Of a stretch of 64,000 bases of DNA, positions 1 through 9,400 are shown in pieces. The stretch is from positions 1,116,001-1,180,000 of the forward strand of contig NZ_SJPX01000001.1 in the NCBI RefSeq assembly GCF_007860175.1. Direction: 5' to 3'. The stretch's first letter is position 1; each line of letters opens with the position of its first letter. Under the pieces are notes generated by a model. It was not told where the DNA came from. It did not search any database and saw nothing but the letters and a program-made list of their open reading frames with translations. The stretch comes from Rubripirellula reticaptiva. Its GTDB lineage: Bacteria; Planctomycetota; Planctomycetia; Pirellulales; Pirellulaceae. The translations under genes were made by a program, and so were the position numbers.

Positions 1-135
1 TTGTCCCGTCTTCGCGCTATTCCTTACGCAACTGATTGTATCGATTGTCGACGAAAGGCCGAATCCAAGAACGGTAGCGGAACGACGGTTTTGTGGAATC
101 GTGTCTTTGATAACGCCGAGGTGGACTCGGTTTAA
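1..135 (+). CDS. C-terminal end of a DksA/TraR-type zinc-finger protein (5' truncated by the window edge)
   Basis: Frame 1 is open from the first base to a TAA at 133-135 and encodes 44 residues. The segment RLRAIPYATDCIDCRRKAE matches the C-terminal half of the DksA/TraR C4 zinc finger: an aromatic-Ala-Thr-x-Cys-x-x-Cys block followed by basic residues. Only the second Cys pair of the finger lies inside the window. Proteins of this family bind the secondary channel of RNA polymerase or act as small zinc-finger regulators; which applies here cannot be told from the tail. A strong intrinsic terminator follows at 194-221, which supports this as the end of a plus-strand transcript. Confidence 0.72.
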   Translation: MSRLRAIPYATDCIDCRRKAESKNGSGTTVLWNRVFDNAEVDSV

Positions 136-193
136 CCGAACGATCGTTGTGATCGTTTCTTAAGTCATGTGTCAAACCAAGAACACACCGAAG

Positions 194-221
194 CGGCCGA
201 ACAATTGTTCGGCCGTTTTTT
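194..221 (+). terminator. Rho-independent terminator after the DksA-type gene
   Basis: A perfect 22-base palindrome at 194-215 (CGGCCGAACAA and its complement) is followed directly by six T residues at 216-221. It lies 59 bases after the DksA-type stop codon and before the HtrA-like gene, so the two genes are separate transcripts. Confidence 0.85.
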
Positions 222-365
222 AATGCGCCGTCGATAGCGGTTCTTACAAATGACCCGCTCAGGGATACCAACGAAAGCTTATGAAAAGCTGGCCCGTGGT
301 AGTGGACGATGCCTATGATTGCACCAACCTCCCGGTCTTCCTCCGTCTTGCCGATCGATGCATTC

Positions 366-1583
366 ATGGTTCCATCTTTTATTCCCAAGCTAGCGCGGCG
401 CAGCTTGTTGTTGTGCTCCGTTACGGCGCTATTGCCGTGCCAGGCCTTTGCGCAAACAACGCTGCCTCAGGCGCCGACCTATCTGAATCAAGATCAAAAC
501 CACGACAACCAATCGGTGAGTGTGCGACGTATGTCGTTGGACTCGCCTGGGATGTCATCGGTTTCAGTCGACGCCCAGCGCGAGCGACTGTTTAATGAAT
601 TAGCCGAAGAGTTCAGCACGTTTGATCGCTTGGGTCACTTGGTTCGCCGTGTGTCACAGTTGGTAAAGCCGAGCGTGATTCATATCGAAGCCCACAAGAC
701 CGAAGGGAGTGGTGGATCGCGCCAATCCTACGACGAAGCTGGTAGTGGTGTGATCATTACCGCAGGCAAAGGCGAAAGCTGGGTGCTGACGAATCGCCAC
801 GTGATCAATGGCGCCGCACCGAAAGAGATTCGATTGCGGGCGGCTGATGGTCGCGAGTTCTATCCGGACCGAGTTGTATCCGACGCGAGTACCGATGTTG
901 CGATCATGCGAATCGATATGCCCGATCTGCCGCCAGCACGCATCGGTAACAGCGAATCGATCGAGATCGGGGATTTCGTGATCGCGATCGGCAGTCCTTT
1001 CGGGCTAAGCCATTCGGTGACCTTCGGCATCCTGTCGGCCAAGGGTCGGCGTGATCTGTCGCTGGGTACGCAAAAGATTGACTTGCAAGACTTTTTCCAA
1101 ACCGACGCAGCGATCAACCCTGGCAACAGCGGCGGGCCGCTGTTGAACTTGCGAGGCGAAGTGGTTGGGCTCAATACTGCGATCGCAAGCAGTAGTGGCG
1201 GCAGCGAAGGGATTGGATTCGCGATACCGATCAACATGGCGTTGAATGTCGCCGAACAACTAGCGACGACCGGTCGTCTGCAACGCGGTTATCTTGGCGT
1301 GACGCTGGACCCGGATTTCACGACCGCCGACTTGATCGCGTCGGGATATGACTTCTTGCAAAGCGGTGCGCTAGTCAAGAACGTTCGCAGCGGTTCACCG
1401 GCCGAGCAAGCGCATCTGCAACGCGGCGATATCATTGTCGAATTTGGCGGTCGCGCGGTTGAAAGCGATGATCACTTAGTGGCACAGGTCGGGTTGACCC
1501 AGGTCGGTAAGAGCACGCCGATGATCATCTATCGCGAAGGCAAACGGTATCGCACCGAAGTCAGTCTTACCGACATGCCGTAA
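366..1583 (+). CDS. HtrA/DegP-type periplasmic trypsin-like serine protease with a PDZ domain
   Basis: Secreted serine protease of the S1C (HtrA/DegP/DegQ) family, expected to act on misfolded envelope proteins. From ATG 366 (405 residues) the start gives a textbook signal peptide: a basic n-region, then LLLCSVTALLP, and a cleavage region near QAFAQ. An in-frame ATG at 309 would add 19 residues and is less likely; neither start has a convincing ribosome-binding site. The triad is visible: His in LTNRHVING (residue 145), Asp in STDVAIMRID (177) and Ser in GNSGGPL (255). One PDZ domain covers roughly residues 295-400 (GYLGV, then SPAEQAHLQRGDIIVEFGG). Two-PDZ members are longer, so this resembles DegS or single-PDZ HtrA. 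It is convergent with the MATE gene, with 8 bases between stops. Confidence 0.9.
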   Translation: MVPSFIPKLARRSLLLCSVTALLPCQAFAQTTLPQAPTYLNQDQNHDNQSVSVRRMSLDSPGMSSVSVDAQRERLFNELAEEFSTFDRLGHLVRRVSQLVKPSVIHIEAHKTEGSGGSRQSYDEAGSGVIITAGKGESWVLTNRHVINGAAPKEIRLRAADGREFYPDRVVSDASTDVAIMRIDMPDLPPARIGNSESIEIGDFVIAIGSPFGLSHSVTFGILSAKGRRDLSLGTQKIDLQDFFQTDAAINPGNSGGPLLNLRGEVVGLNTAIASSSGGSEGIGFAIPINMALNVAEQLATTGRLQRGYLGVTLDPDFTTADLIASGYDFLQSGALVKNVRSGSPAEQAHLQRGDIIVEFGGRAVESDDHLVAQVGLTQVGKSTPMIIYREGKRYRTEVSLTDMP

Positions 1584-1591
1584 GACCGCCG

Positions 1592-3028
1592 TTAAACCAT
1601 TCGCATGGTTTTCCATTTGCCATAGGCGAAACGCAGGGTCATCGTGGTGGCCAGCATCCAGATCCACACCGCAATGATGGTCCACCACCAACTAAGACCG
1701 TTTTGATCGGGTTCCCATGTGAACCCGATAGCAATCGCCAACAGGGATGCGCCGACGCCGCCGATCAGCACGAACCAGGTATCACCGGCGCCGCGTAATG
1801 CGCCGGCCAATATCAACTGCACCGAATCAAAGACGACATAAATCGCGACGTACTTCAGTAGTCCCCGACCTAGACGGATCGCTTCGATACTGCTGGAATC
1901 ACCGACGCTCTTTTCGTACAGCGACATCATCACGTCTGGAATCGCAAGGTAGCCCACCATCCAGATTCCGCTGTAAATCAGTCCAATCGTCAAGCTCGCA
2001 TAGACGCTTCGAACGGCTCGGGCGGGGCCACTTTCGATCAAATGCCGTCCCATCAAAACAGAGGCGGCAATTGAGACGCCGACCAGTGGGATGAAGGCGA
2101 CCATGTTGAAATTGATCGCCATCGTGGTCGCGCGAAGCGGGATGTCGCCGAGAGTTCCGATCCGCAGAACCATCACTGTGAATCCGCCAGCTTCGGTCAG
2201 GTACATCAAACCGGTGGGTAGTCCAAAGTAAATAAGATTGCGAATCATCGGCCAGTCGATGCCGAATCCAGCGATCAATCGGTATCGGGTTTGATGAGTC
2301 GGTCGCAGCAGCATCGCGACATACACGACGACTTTGAACCAAAAAGCGATCACGCTTCCGATCGCGGCACCGGCAATGCCCATTGGCAGAAGCTGGATAC
2401 CAAAGACGGGATCAGGCCCAAAGCCGAAGATCAACACGATGTCCAGGACAACATTGATCAATCCCGATGCAATCGAAACCCACATGATCACGGACGTTCT
2501 TTCAGTTCCGCTGAAGAATCCACTCAGTGCGGTCTCTAGAACGTTTCCAACCGCGCCGATCAACAACAGACGCAGATAGGTCGATTCCAGCGACACAAGT
2601 TCGTCGGGTTGCCCGGTGGCACGCAACAGCCAGGGTGCGTGGTACGCAACTGCTGCGAACAATGGCAGGAACGCTAACGAGAGCCATACCGATTGCCATA
2701 GAAATCGGCCGACACGGTGCGATTGTCCTGCGCCGATGTACTGGCTGATGATCGCGCCGGTCATTGACGCGATCCCAACCGGTAAACACACCATCACCCA
2801 AAACAGAGTGCCGCTGGCCATCGACGCACTCATCGATGCGCCGTCATAGCTGAGTAAGAAAGTACGGTCGGCGAAAAGTACCAGCGAGAACGTTCCCGTG
2901 CTGATCATCAGCGGGATCGCAATTCTTAGAACTTCTTTAATTGATCCCCGAAACGAATCGTCGATTTGCGAATCGGTCGGTGCTGGATCACCGGCAGCCG
3001 GATCACCGTGTGATGGGGCGTCGTTCAT
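1592..3028 (-). CDS. MATE family multidrug/Na+ antiporter
   Basis: Polytopic inner-membrane protein of 478 residues, the usual length for the MATE (NorM/DinF) family. About 12 hydrophobic segments follow a hydrophilic N-terminus of roughly 30 residues. The internal repeat expected for two six-helix bundles is visible: the N-half has LRIAIPLMISTGTFSLVLFADRT and SQYIGAGQ, and the C-half has VGVSIAASVLMGRHLIE. Family members export cationic drugs or metabolites against a Na+ or H+ gradient; the substrate cannot be read from the sequence. It begins 6 bases after the rhomboid gene on the same strand, so the two are very likely co-transcribed. Confidence 0.9.
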   Translation of the reverse strand: MNDAPSHGDPAAGDPAPTDSQIDDSFRGSIKEVLRIAIPLMISTGTFSLVLFADRTFLLSYDGASMSASMASGTLFWVMVCLPVGIASMTGAIISQYIGAGQSHRVGRFLWQSVWLSLAFLPLFAAVAYHAPWLLRATGQPDELVSLESTYLRLLLIGAVGNVLETALSGFFSGTERTSVIMWVSIASGLINVVLDIVLIFGFGPDPVFGIQLLPMGIAGAAIGSVIAFWFKVVVYVAMLLRPTHQTRYRLIAGFGIDWPMIRNLIYFGLPTGLMYLTEAGGFTVMVLRIGTLGDIPLRATTMAINFNMVAFIPLVGVSIAASVLMGRHLIESGPARAVRSVYASLTIGLIYSGIWMVGYLAIPDVMMSLYEKSVGDSSSIEAIRLGRGLLKYVAIYVVFDSVQLILAGALRGAGDTWFVLIGGVGASLLAIAIGFTWEPDQNGLSWWWTIIAVWIWMLATTMTLRFAYGKWKTMRMV

Positions 3029-3034
3029 TGGTGG

Positions 3035-4111
3035 CTATCGCTTGGCGAACTTTCCGGTCGCATAATAGCTAATCACGGCCGCGATAACGCCCGCGACTAG
3101 GCCGCCCAGGTGGGCGCCGTTCGCCACGTTGGGGATGTAGGGGGTCATGCACACGACTAACCATCCCAGCATCAATACGACGTTGATGGGATCCAGACTG
3201 ATGGGATACGTCAAATCAAGCGTCGGCCGGATCCAGAGATAACCAAATAAACCATAGACTGCACCGGAGGCACCGATCGCGAAGGGGGTGCCGTGCATCG
3301 AAACGGGTAGCCAATCCAGTGGTGGAAGGGAAACTTGCAGCATCATGCCAGCGAGCTGAGTCACCAGCAGCAGCAGTGTAAAGAACAGTGACCCGTGCAG
3401 TCGTTCAATCACGGATCCCAGGAAGAAGATCCACAGCATGTTAAACGCGACGTGAAATTCATCACCGTGTAAAAACATCGGAGTGAACAACCGCCATACC
3501 TGGCCTTTGCGAATGGAAACGTACGGATCGTTACTCGACTTGGCGTAATCCTGGCGCTCGGCAAACGACAGTGCCCGATAGACGCGTTGTTCAATCGTCA
3601 CTTCGCCCGGTTTGGCAGAGCCGCGTGGCTTGCCAAAGTTGGTCGTAAAGCTGACGATGACCGAAATGACGATGACAGCGATGGTGACGGGAAACGACTG
3701 TTGTCGAACGCGGCCACCGAGCGATCGGCGAACAATCTCGGACGGATGACGCGAGTGAGTTGGAGGCTCGCTTGATGCGGCTGGCTTGGGGGCCGGGCCG
3801 GATGATCCCGAGTCGGTTGGCGAACCTGCCGCCGCCTGTCGTAGTTTGGCGATGCGATCGCTTTCGCGGCGGATTCGATCGTCTCGAAGTTGGTTCGCTT
3901 GATCGGTCGCGTTGAAACGATCGGCATCGGGACTGGCAACAAATTCAGCAAGCGACGATCGGGCTTTGTCCACATCCTTTTCATCGCGGGCCCAGACATC
4001 CCACTGGTCACCGTCGGCCGCCAAAAGTTTGGTTTCGACGGATTCCGTGTACAGAAAATCGGCGAATTTCTTGGCCGTGGATTTGTCAGGTAGGGTGCCG
4101 ATTCGCCGCAT
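3035..4111 (-). CDS. Rhomboid family intramembrane serine protease
   Basis: Membrane-embedded serine protease of 358 residues. The catalytic dyad is visible: Ser282 in GASGAVYG and His334 in NGAHLGGL. His220 and Asn224 in FHVAFNMLW match the oxyanion residues on the second helix of the rhomboid core. Residues 1-62 form a soluble N-terminal domain (MRRIGTLPDKSTAKKFADFL onward) like the cytoplasmic domain of GlpG. A Pro/Ser-rich charged linker (about 70-130) joins it to the first membrane helix at 141-157. It is the first gene of a two-gene unit with the MATE exporter. The substrate is unknown; rhomboids release membrane-anchored proteins by cleaving within or near a helix. Confidence 0.92.
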   Translation of the reverse strand: MRRIGTLPDKSTAKKFADFLYTESVETKLLAADGDQWDVWARDEKDVDKARSSLAEFVASPDADRFNATDQANQLRDDRIRRESDRIAKLRQAAAGSPTDSGSSGPAPKPAASSEPPTHSRHPSEIVRRSLGGRVRQQSFPVTIAVIVISVIVSFTTNFGKPRGSAKPGEVTIEQRVYRALSFAERQDYAKSSNDPYVSIRKGQVWRLFTPMFLHGDEFHVAFNMLWIFFLGSVIERLHGSLFFTLLLLVTQLAGMMLQVSLPPLDWLPVSMHGTPFAIGASGAVYGLFGYLWIRPTLDLTYPISLDPINVVLMLGWLVVCMTPYIPNVANGAHLGGLVAGVIAAVISYYATGKFAKR

Positions 4112-4448
4112 GAAGGTGTCCGGGGCTGTCGGAGGGAATGGACGTCGTCAGGCTGGTTTGAATCCCTCGTTGTACGTGGAAACTTGGAATTTGGCACTCC
4201 CACCTGGCGTGAAGCCGCAGCGAAAGCACAATTTGGGGAAGAAATCGCCGCTTCGGGGGCTGCCGTATACGCCTAAAACGCCGAAAAAACGAGCTTTTCA
4301 AGGTCCGATGGTTCGATGTTGGATGCTTGCGCTTGCCGCAGACTGGTCAAGCTGAATATCATGGGGGCGGATAAGCGACCGATCGCGATGGTCCGCTATG
4401 AAAAACAACTTCACCGACATCGTCCAAGACGAAGGGTTGAATCGAAAG

Positions 4449-4781
4449 ATGGCAGTTAAAATTACCGAACGAGCCGCCGAAGAGGTCAAGCGTTTCCAAA
4501 AGGAACACAACTTCGGTGACGACATGGTGTTGCGAATCGGCATTGCAGCAGGCGGCTGTAGCGGATTCAGTTATACGTTGAACTTTGACGACAGCTATGA
4601 CGACAAAGTCGACACCAAGTACGACCATCACGGCGTCGCTGTTGTGGTCGACAAGAAGAGTGCCCTGTACTTGGACGGAACCACCGTCGATTGGTACGAG
4701 AGCCTCGAAAAGCAAGGCTTCACGTTCGAAAACCCAAATGCGGTGAAGAGCTGCGGTTGCGGAAGCTCGTTCCAAGCCTAG
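4449..4781 (+). CDS. HesB/IscA/SufA A-type iron-sulfur cluster carrier
   Basis: Small cytoplasmic Fe-S cluster carrier that passes clusters to apoproteins. From ATG 4449 it has 110 residues, the usual family length, and opens with the typical [15 protein letters not shown]. The three conserved cysteines are present: Cys37 in [10 protein letters not shown], and Cys102 and Cys104 in the C-terminal CGCGSSF. An upstream in-frame ATG at 4398 would add 17 residues that the family does not need. The gene stands alone: no scaffold or desulfurase gene is adjacent, so isc/suf partners must lie elsewhere. A strong hairpin terminator follows at 4823. Confidence 0.9.
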   Translation: MAVKITERAAEEVKRFQKEHNFGDDMVLRIGIAAGGCSGFSYTLNFDDSYDDKVDTKYDHHGVAVVVDKKSALYLDGTTVDWYESLEKQGFTFENPNAVKSCGCGSSFQA

Positions 4782-4822
4782 TGATGGCTTGTTCACGCTT
4801 GCGATGAGCCGAGACAAATAAT

Positions 4823-4859
4823 AAAGCCGTCCGTGGATTCCACGGTCGGCTTTTATTTT
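4823..4859. terminator. Bidirectional hairpin terminator between the Fe-S carrier and glycosidase genes
   Basis: The stem AAAGCCG-T-CCGTGG pairs with CCACGG-T-CGGCTTT across a three-base loop at 4823-4853. TTTTATTTT follows on the plus side, and the minus side also ends in a T-rich run. The two flanking genes are convergent, so the hairpin can end both transcripts. Its core is nearly identical to the hairpin at 6425-6451. Confidence 0.85.
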
Positions 4860-4919
4860 GCGATGTTAGATCATCGCCTTGAATGCAAGGCCGAACTCAG
4901 GTCTGCGGTCGCGCCCGCA

Positions 4920-6380
4920 TCAATCCGCGTTTCGTTGTAACCGCACGGCAACGTCGGTCTCGAAAGGCATCAGCTTGATCGACATCGGTTCGCCTTTCTG
5001 GGCGCTGGCGTGGGTCACCGTTTCCTTCCCCGTTTTGGTGTCGATGGTGGCCACTTGGTAGTTCCCGCGAGGGAGTTGCACTTTGATCGAAGCACCCTGG
5101 ATCGTTTGCGTGAACGATTCGGGCGACTGATCTTTCAAACGCCCCGGCAGCTCGAGGTGCGCGTATACGAGCCACTGGCTCGAAGCGTCACCAATGGCCG
5201 ATACGACCAAATCATTCGACGCCGTCGCAAATCTTTTTGGCAGTGGATGAAGTTCGGGCAACGGCAACCGGTCGAATACTCGTTTGAGGATGCCCAGTTG
5301 TTGCCGGAGCTTTTTGCTGCCGCCACCAGGCGACGTGTAACCCGATTGGGTGCCGCCAGGATGTTCGACGCTGAATGAGTAGTCCAAGTTGTTGTAGGTT
5401 GCTCCGCCGGCCACCAAGAAATCCCAAGCCTCAGTTCGATAAAGAAAATCAGCATTTCCGCGAAACCCCGTTTCGTTTTCGCCGATCACACCACGCACGT
5501 TCGCATTCTCGGCAACGACGATCGGCGGATGGCAGTAGTGGAAGTTGAAAATGGAAACCGCCGGATGAGGCGATTGAATCTGTTCTGACTTGTTGGCAAC
5601 ATTCACTGAGATCAGATGGGATGTGCCGATCGCTTTCTGTTTAGCGACGATCGCATCGATGATCGCGTTTTGCCATGCTTTGGTGACGCCGCCGAAGTAC
5701 GGTTCGTTGCAGATTTCGATGTAGACATTGTCATACGGAGCAATCGATTCGGACAACTTTTCGGCAAGCTTTTTCTGTGCCGCAAAAAGATCATCGCGAT
5801 CGGTTGTAAAGACCTGCAGCGAACCGACGTCACCGACTCCGTTCACGTTGTTCCGGACGTTCATCGGATTGACGTCCCAAATGTTTGGCTTGTACATCGG
5901 GCTGAACAAGCAAAGTTCGACGACGATTCCTCGCTTGGATGCTTCCTCGAGAATCTTGTTCAGGCGATCGAAATAGGCATCGTTCCACTTGGTCAGATCA
6001 AAGATCGGCGAACCATCGCGATGCGTCTTGTCCGTACGCTGCCACGGACACATGAAATCATCGTCGGTGGGTGCGAGCGTGTTGTTGGTGATCCCGAACG
6101 AACCAGGAACTTCACGATAGGCCCCCGCAAAGATGCGGGTGTGATTGAGTCCATCGGACGCTAACTCGTTTAGATACGCATCAATGTCAAACGCTGCGTT
6201 GCATAACAGACCATAGTGTTCGCCCGACGTCACCAAAACGGTCGGCTGGCCACGGAACAAAAAATAGCGAGCGTTTGTCGGGTGCAACGACAACGGTTCG
6301 GCGAAAGCCGAATGACAGACGGCAAGACAAGCGCTGAGCATCGCGATGCAAAAACAATGGGACGATTGCGGATGATTCAT
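4920..6380 (-). CDS. Secreted glycoside hydrolase of the clan GH-A (cellulase-like) type
   Basis: Secreted protein of 486 residues with a signal peptide (CIAMLSACLAVCHSAFA). The region after it (RYFLFRGQPTVLVTSGEHYG, then FDIDAYLNELASDGLNHTRIF) matches the opening of DUF4038/cellulase-like TIM-barrel proteins. Glu226 in IEICNEP is the expected acid/base residue of clan GH-A. Glu301 or Glu303 in VIGENETG is the likely nucleophile. Residues after about 390 look like a beta-sandwich C-terminal domain. Exact family and substrate are not clear, though the neighbourhood points to polysaccharide use. Transcription ends at the hairpin at 4823; the promoter must lie between 6381 and the terminator at 6419. 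Confidence 0.8.
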   Translation of the reverse strand: MNHPQSSHCFCIAMLSACLAVCHSAFAEPLSLHPTNARYFLFRGQPTVLVTSGEHYGLLCNAAFDIDAYLNELASDGLNHTRIFAGAYREVPGSFGITNNTLAPTDDDFMCPWQRTDKTHRDGSPIFDLTKWNDAYFDRLNKILEEASKRGIVVELCLFSPMYKPNIWDVNPMNVRNNVNGVGDVGSLQVFTTDRDDLFAAQKKLAEKLSESIAPYDNVYIEICNEPYFGGVTKAWQNAIIDAIVAKQKAIGTSHLISVNVANKSEQIQSPHPAVSIFNFHYCHPPIVVAENANVRGVIGENETGFRGNADFLYRTEAWDFLVAGGATYNNLDYSFSVEHPGGTQSGYTSPGGGSKKLRQQLGILKRVFDRLPLPELHPLPKRFATASNDLVVSAIGDASSQWLVYAHLELPGRLKDQSPESFTQTIQGASIKVQLPRGNYQVATIDTKTGKETVTHASAQKGEPMSIKLMPFETDVAVRLQRNAD

Positions 6381-6418
6381 AGCGGGATCTCGTTAGCGGA
6401 ATAGAGTCGCCATGTCAG

Positions 6419-6451
6419 AAAAAAAGCCGACCGTGGATTCCACGGCCGGCT
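6419..6451 (-). terminator. Rho-independent terminator of the LEPR-XLL gene
   Basis: Read on the minus strand, the stem at 6451-6425 is followed by a run of T (6424-6419). It sits 45 bases after the stop codon of the giant gene and 39 bases before the glycosidase start. The core is the same as in the hairpin at 4823-4853. Confidence 0.85.
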
Positions 6452-6495
6452 AAGTCTGTGACAACCAAAAAGGTGACGACTAAAACAGTGAGGTT

Positions 6496-9400
6496 TTAGA
6501 ACAGCGATGATTCGGTCAGGTATTCGGTCAAGGCTGCGTCGTTTGTGTCATCGCTATCATCCGTCGGAAGTCCGAACTGTTCGCCAGACGCAGCGTTGCC
6601 CGGGATTTGCTTCAGCCCGTTGATGACCAACAGAGCGTCAAAGGCAGTGACGAATCCGTCACCCGATGTATCCACAAATCCGCTAAACAGACGCGGGACC
6701 GATACCGATGCGTTATTGCCATAGCGGCTGAGGAAGTTGATGATTCGAAGCGCGTCGACTGGCGATACCAAGTTGTTGGCATCGACGTCCAACCGATCAC
6801 GTTTGTTGGTCAATGCATCGGCACCAGCATTGACCGTTAAGGCGAACGTCTGGTCCGTCTTCAGTTCAAGCGGTCCCGGTTCGAATGCGCGAAGCGTTAG
6901 GTTGTGCGTTCCCACGGAATTCGGGGTTGCGTATCCAGAGAGTGTCCGTGTCGCCGGGTTGAAGTTCAACCAACTTGGCAGCCGTCCGCTCTGATCAAAC
7001 ACCGAAACAAAGAATTCGCGTCCTTCGGGATCCGAGATTGCACCTTCGGGGATCACAAATTCGTAGAACACGCCGCTTTCGAGCGTCGTCGAGGCGGGCG
7101 GATCGCTGCTAAACGTTGGCGCTTCGTTGACGCCATTGACGATGATGTTGATGACACGTGTGCTGGACAGGCCCGCCCCGTCCGTGACTTGAATTTCGAT
7201 CGTCAATGGTTCGGATTCAACGTCAGCGTCAAACGTTGCCTCTTCGGCGACTCGCAAGAATCCGGTGGCCGAGTCCAATGTGAATCGATCAGCCGCGTTT
7301 CCGCCGACCACTGCAAGGGTGGCAACGTCGTTTGGATCGGGGTCGGAAACTTGGATACGGCCGACCAAAGTTCCTGGGACGGCCAACTCGGAAACCACGA
7401 TTCGCTCGGTCGTGATGATTGGATGATCGTTCGCGTCGGTTAGATTGATTCGATAGGTGACGATGTTGGACGTATCGGATCCGGTCGTGGTGACGCGGAA
7501 GTGAACCGTTTGGGTTGGCTTGGTTTCGAAATCCAGGTTCGCCGCTTCGGCAATGGTCAAGATTCCGGTCGCGGGATCGAACGCAAAGTTTGCGGCATCG
7601 GATCCTTCGAGCAATGCGATTTCCGTCGCAATTTCGGCACCATCAGGATCGGACGAAGTCAGCGTTGCGACGACATCGCCGGCAACCGCGTCTTCGGCAA
7701 CGGTTGCTGAAGTCGTCGTCAGGACAGGCAACTCGTCAACGTTGTTGATCGTGACGGTGATCGTTGACTCAGCGGCCAGCGGCGGTGCGCCGCTGTCGAT
7801 GGTGCGAACCCGCAGCGTGTACGAGTTGCCTTGTTCGAAGTCGATGCTGACGCCTTCGCGAAGAATGACTTCGCCGCTTTGCGAGACACGGAACAGATCG
7901 GCGCCGGTGCCACCGAGCAATTGGAATGTGTGCGTTTGATCAGCATCAGGGTCACTAGCGACGAGTTGTCCGATCAGACGCGTGGCAGGATTTTCGTCAG
8001 TGACGATTTCAGTCGTGGCAATGGTCGGTGGATCGTTTTGATCAGCGACTTGAATGACCTGTTCGTATTCGGTCGACGCAGCGGGATCTGCATCGTCGCT
8101 GACACGGACCACAAAGCGAAGCTGCTGAGCGACTTCGAAATCGACGGCATCTGCATCGACAAGTGTCACCAAGCCAGAAACTGGGTCGATCGTGAATGCG
8201 TTTTGGTCAGGCCCACCGACGATGGCAAAACTGATCGTTTGTCCCAGCCCACCCTCGGGATCAGTCGCGGTGACTTGTCCTAGGCTAGTGCCTGCAGGCG
8301 TGCCTTCGGTGACCAAGAACATTGCTTGATCGACCACGGGAGCTTCGTTGATATTGGTAAGCGAGATGGTGACGCGAGTGATTACGGTGATGAACGGGTC
8401 GGTGATGGCGACGTCGAAGGTGACTTCGGGTGATGCTTCGAAGTCGAGTACGGTGTCCGGGCCGACGGTCAGTTCGCCGGTCGTCGAATCGATTAGTACA
8501 CCGATCGTGTTATCACCCAGGATGGCGAACGTTAGGGCTTGTCCATCAAGTTCCGTTGCCGGGACGGTTCCGAGCGAAGTTCCAATGGCTGGATTTTCGT
8601 TGGTCGTGATTGCGTACTCGGCTTCGACCACGGGGATCGAGTTAGGCCGAACGTTGGATCCGACGACGAAGTTTTCGTACTTGTCGATCACGATCGGCGT
8701 GCTCGAAAGACCTAGCAGCGGGTTATCGGGATCGGACTGAACGACGATGTCGTATTCACCAGGGAATAGTCGCTTGATTTCGTATTTGCCGTTCTCGTCG
8801 GTGACGGCGGTGGCTTCGGATTGCTTGTACGTGAATCCGTCCAGGCGTCCGAACGGGCTGGAACCAGTGACTTCGGTGCTGCCATAGGCAATTGCGTAAG
8901 CGATGTCGTCCGCGGCGACGGTGATGGTTTGACGGTTCGCGCCGATCACGGGGCGGCTAGTAATTTCGCCGATCAGTTCGTCGTTGGAATTGTACGCTTC
9001 TAGTTTTCCATAGACGGGGTTATTGGAGTTCTGGGCGCCGATTGCGACGATGGAAACTTCGCTAGCGGGGCGATCGAATTCAAAACGCAGTTTCCGAATT
9101 TCGCTAAAGAAATCGATCCCAACGTGTGAGTAAATGAAGTTGTTGCTGGTGATGAACGAGTTTCGTTCGCGGACTGCTTGGACTTCGAAATTGATTGGTT
9201 CGTTGTCGTCACCTGCGGTTGAAATCGTCACACCGGGGAAAGCGTGAGTTAGTGGAATCGTCGGCAGCACAAAGTTTGGGTTGAATCCGACATCGGCCAA
9301 AATTTGGTTGACGATGACATTGGGATCGGCGCTGCGCGAAATCGTGTCTTGAATGCCGTTGCCGTTTTCATCGGCCAAGATCGTGTAGCCTACCGCTGGC

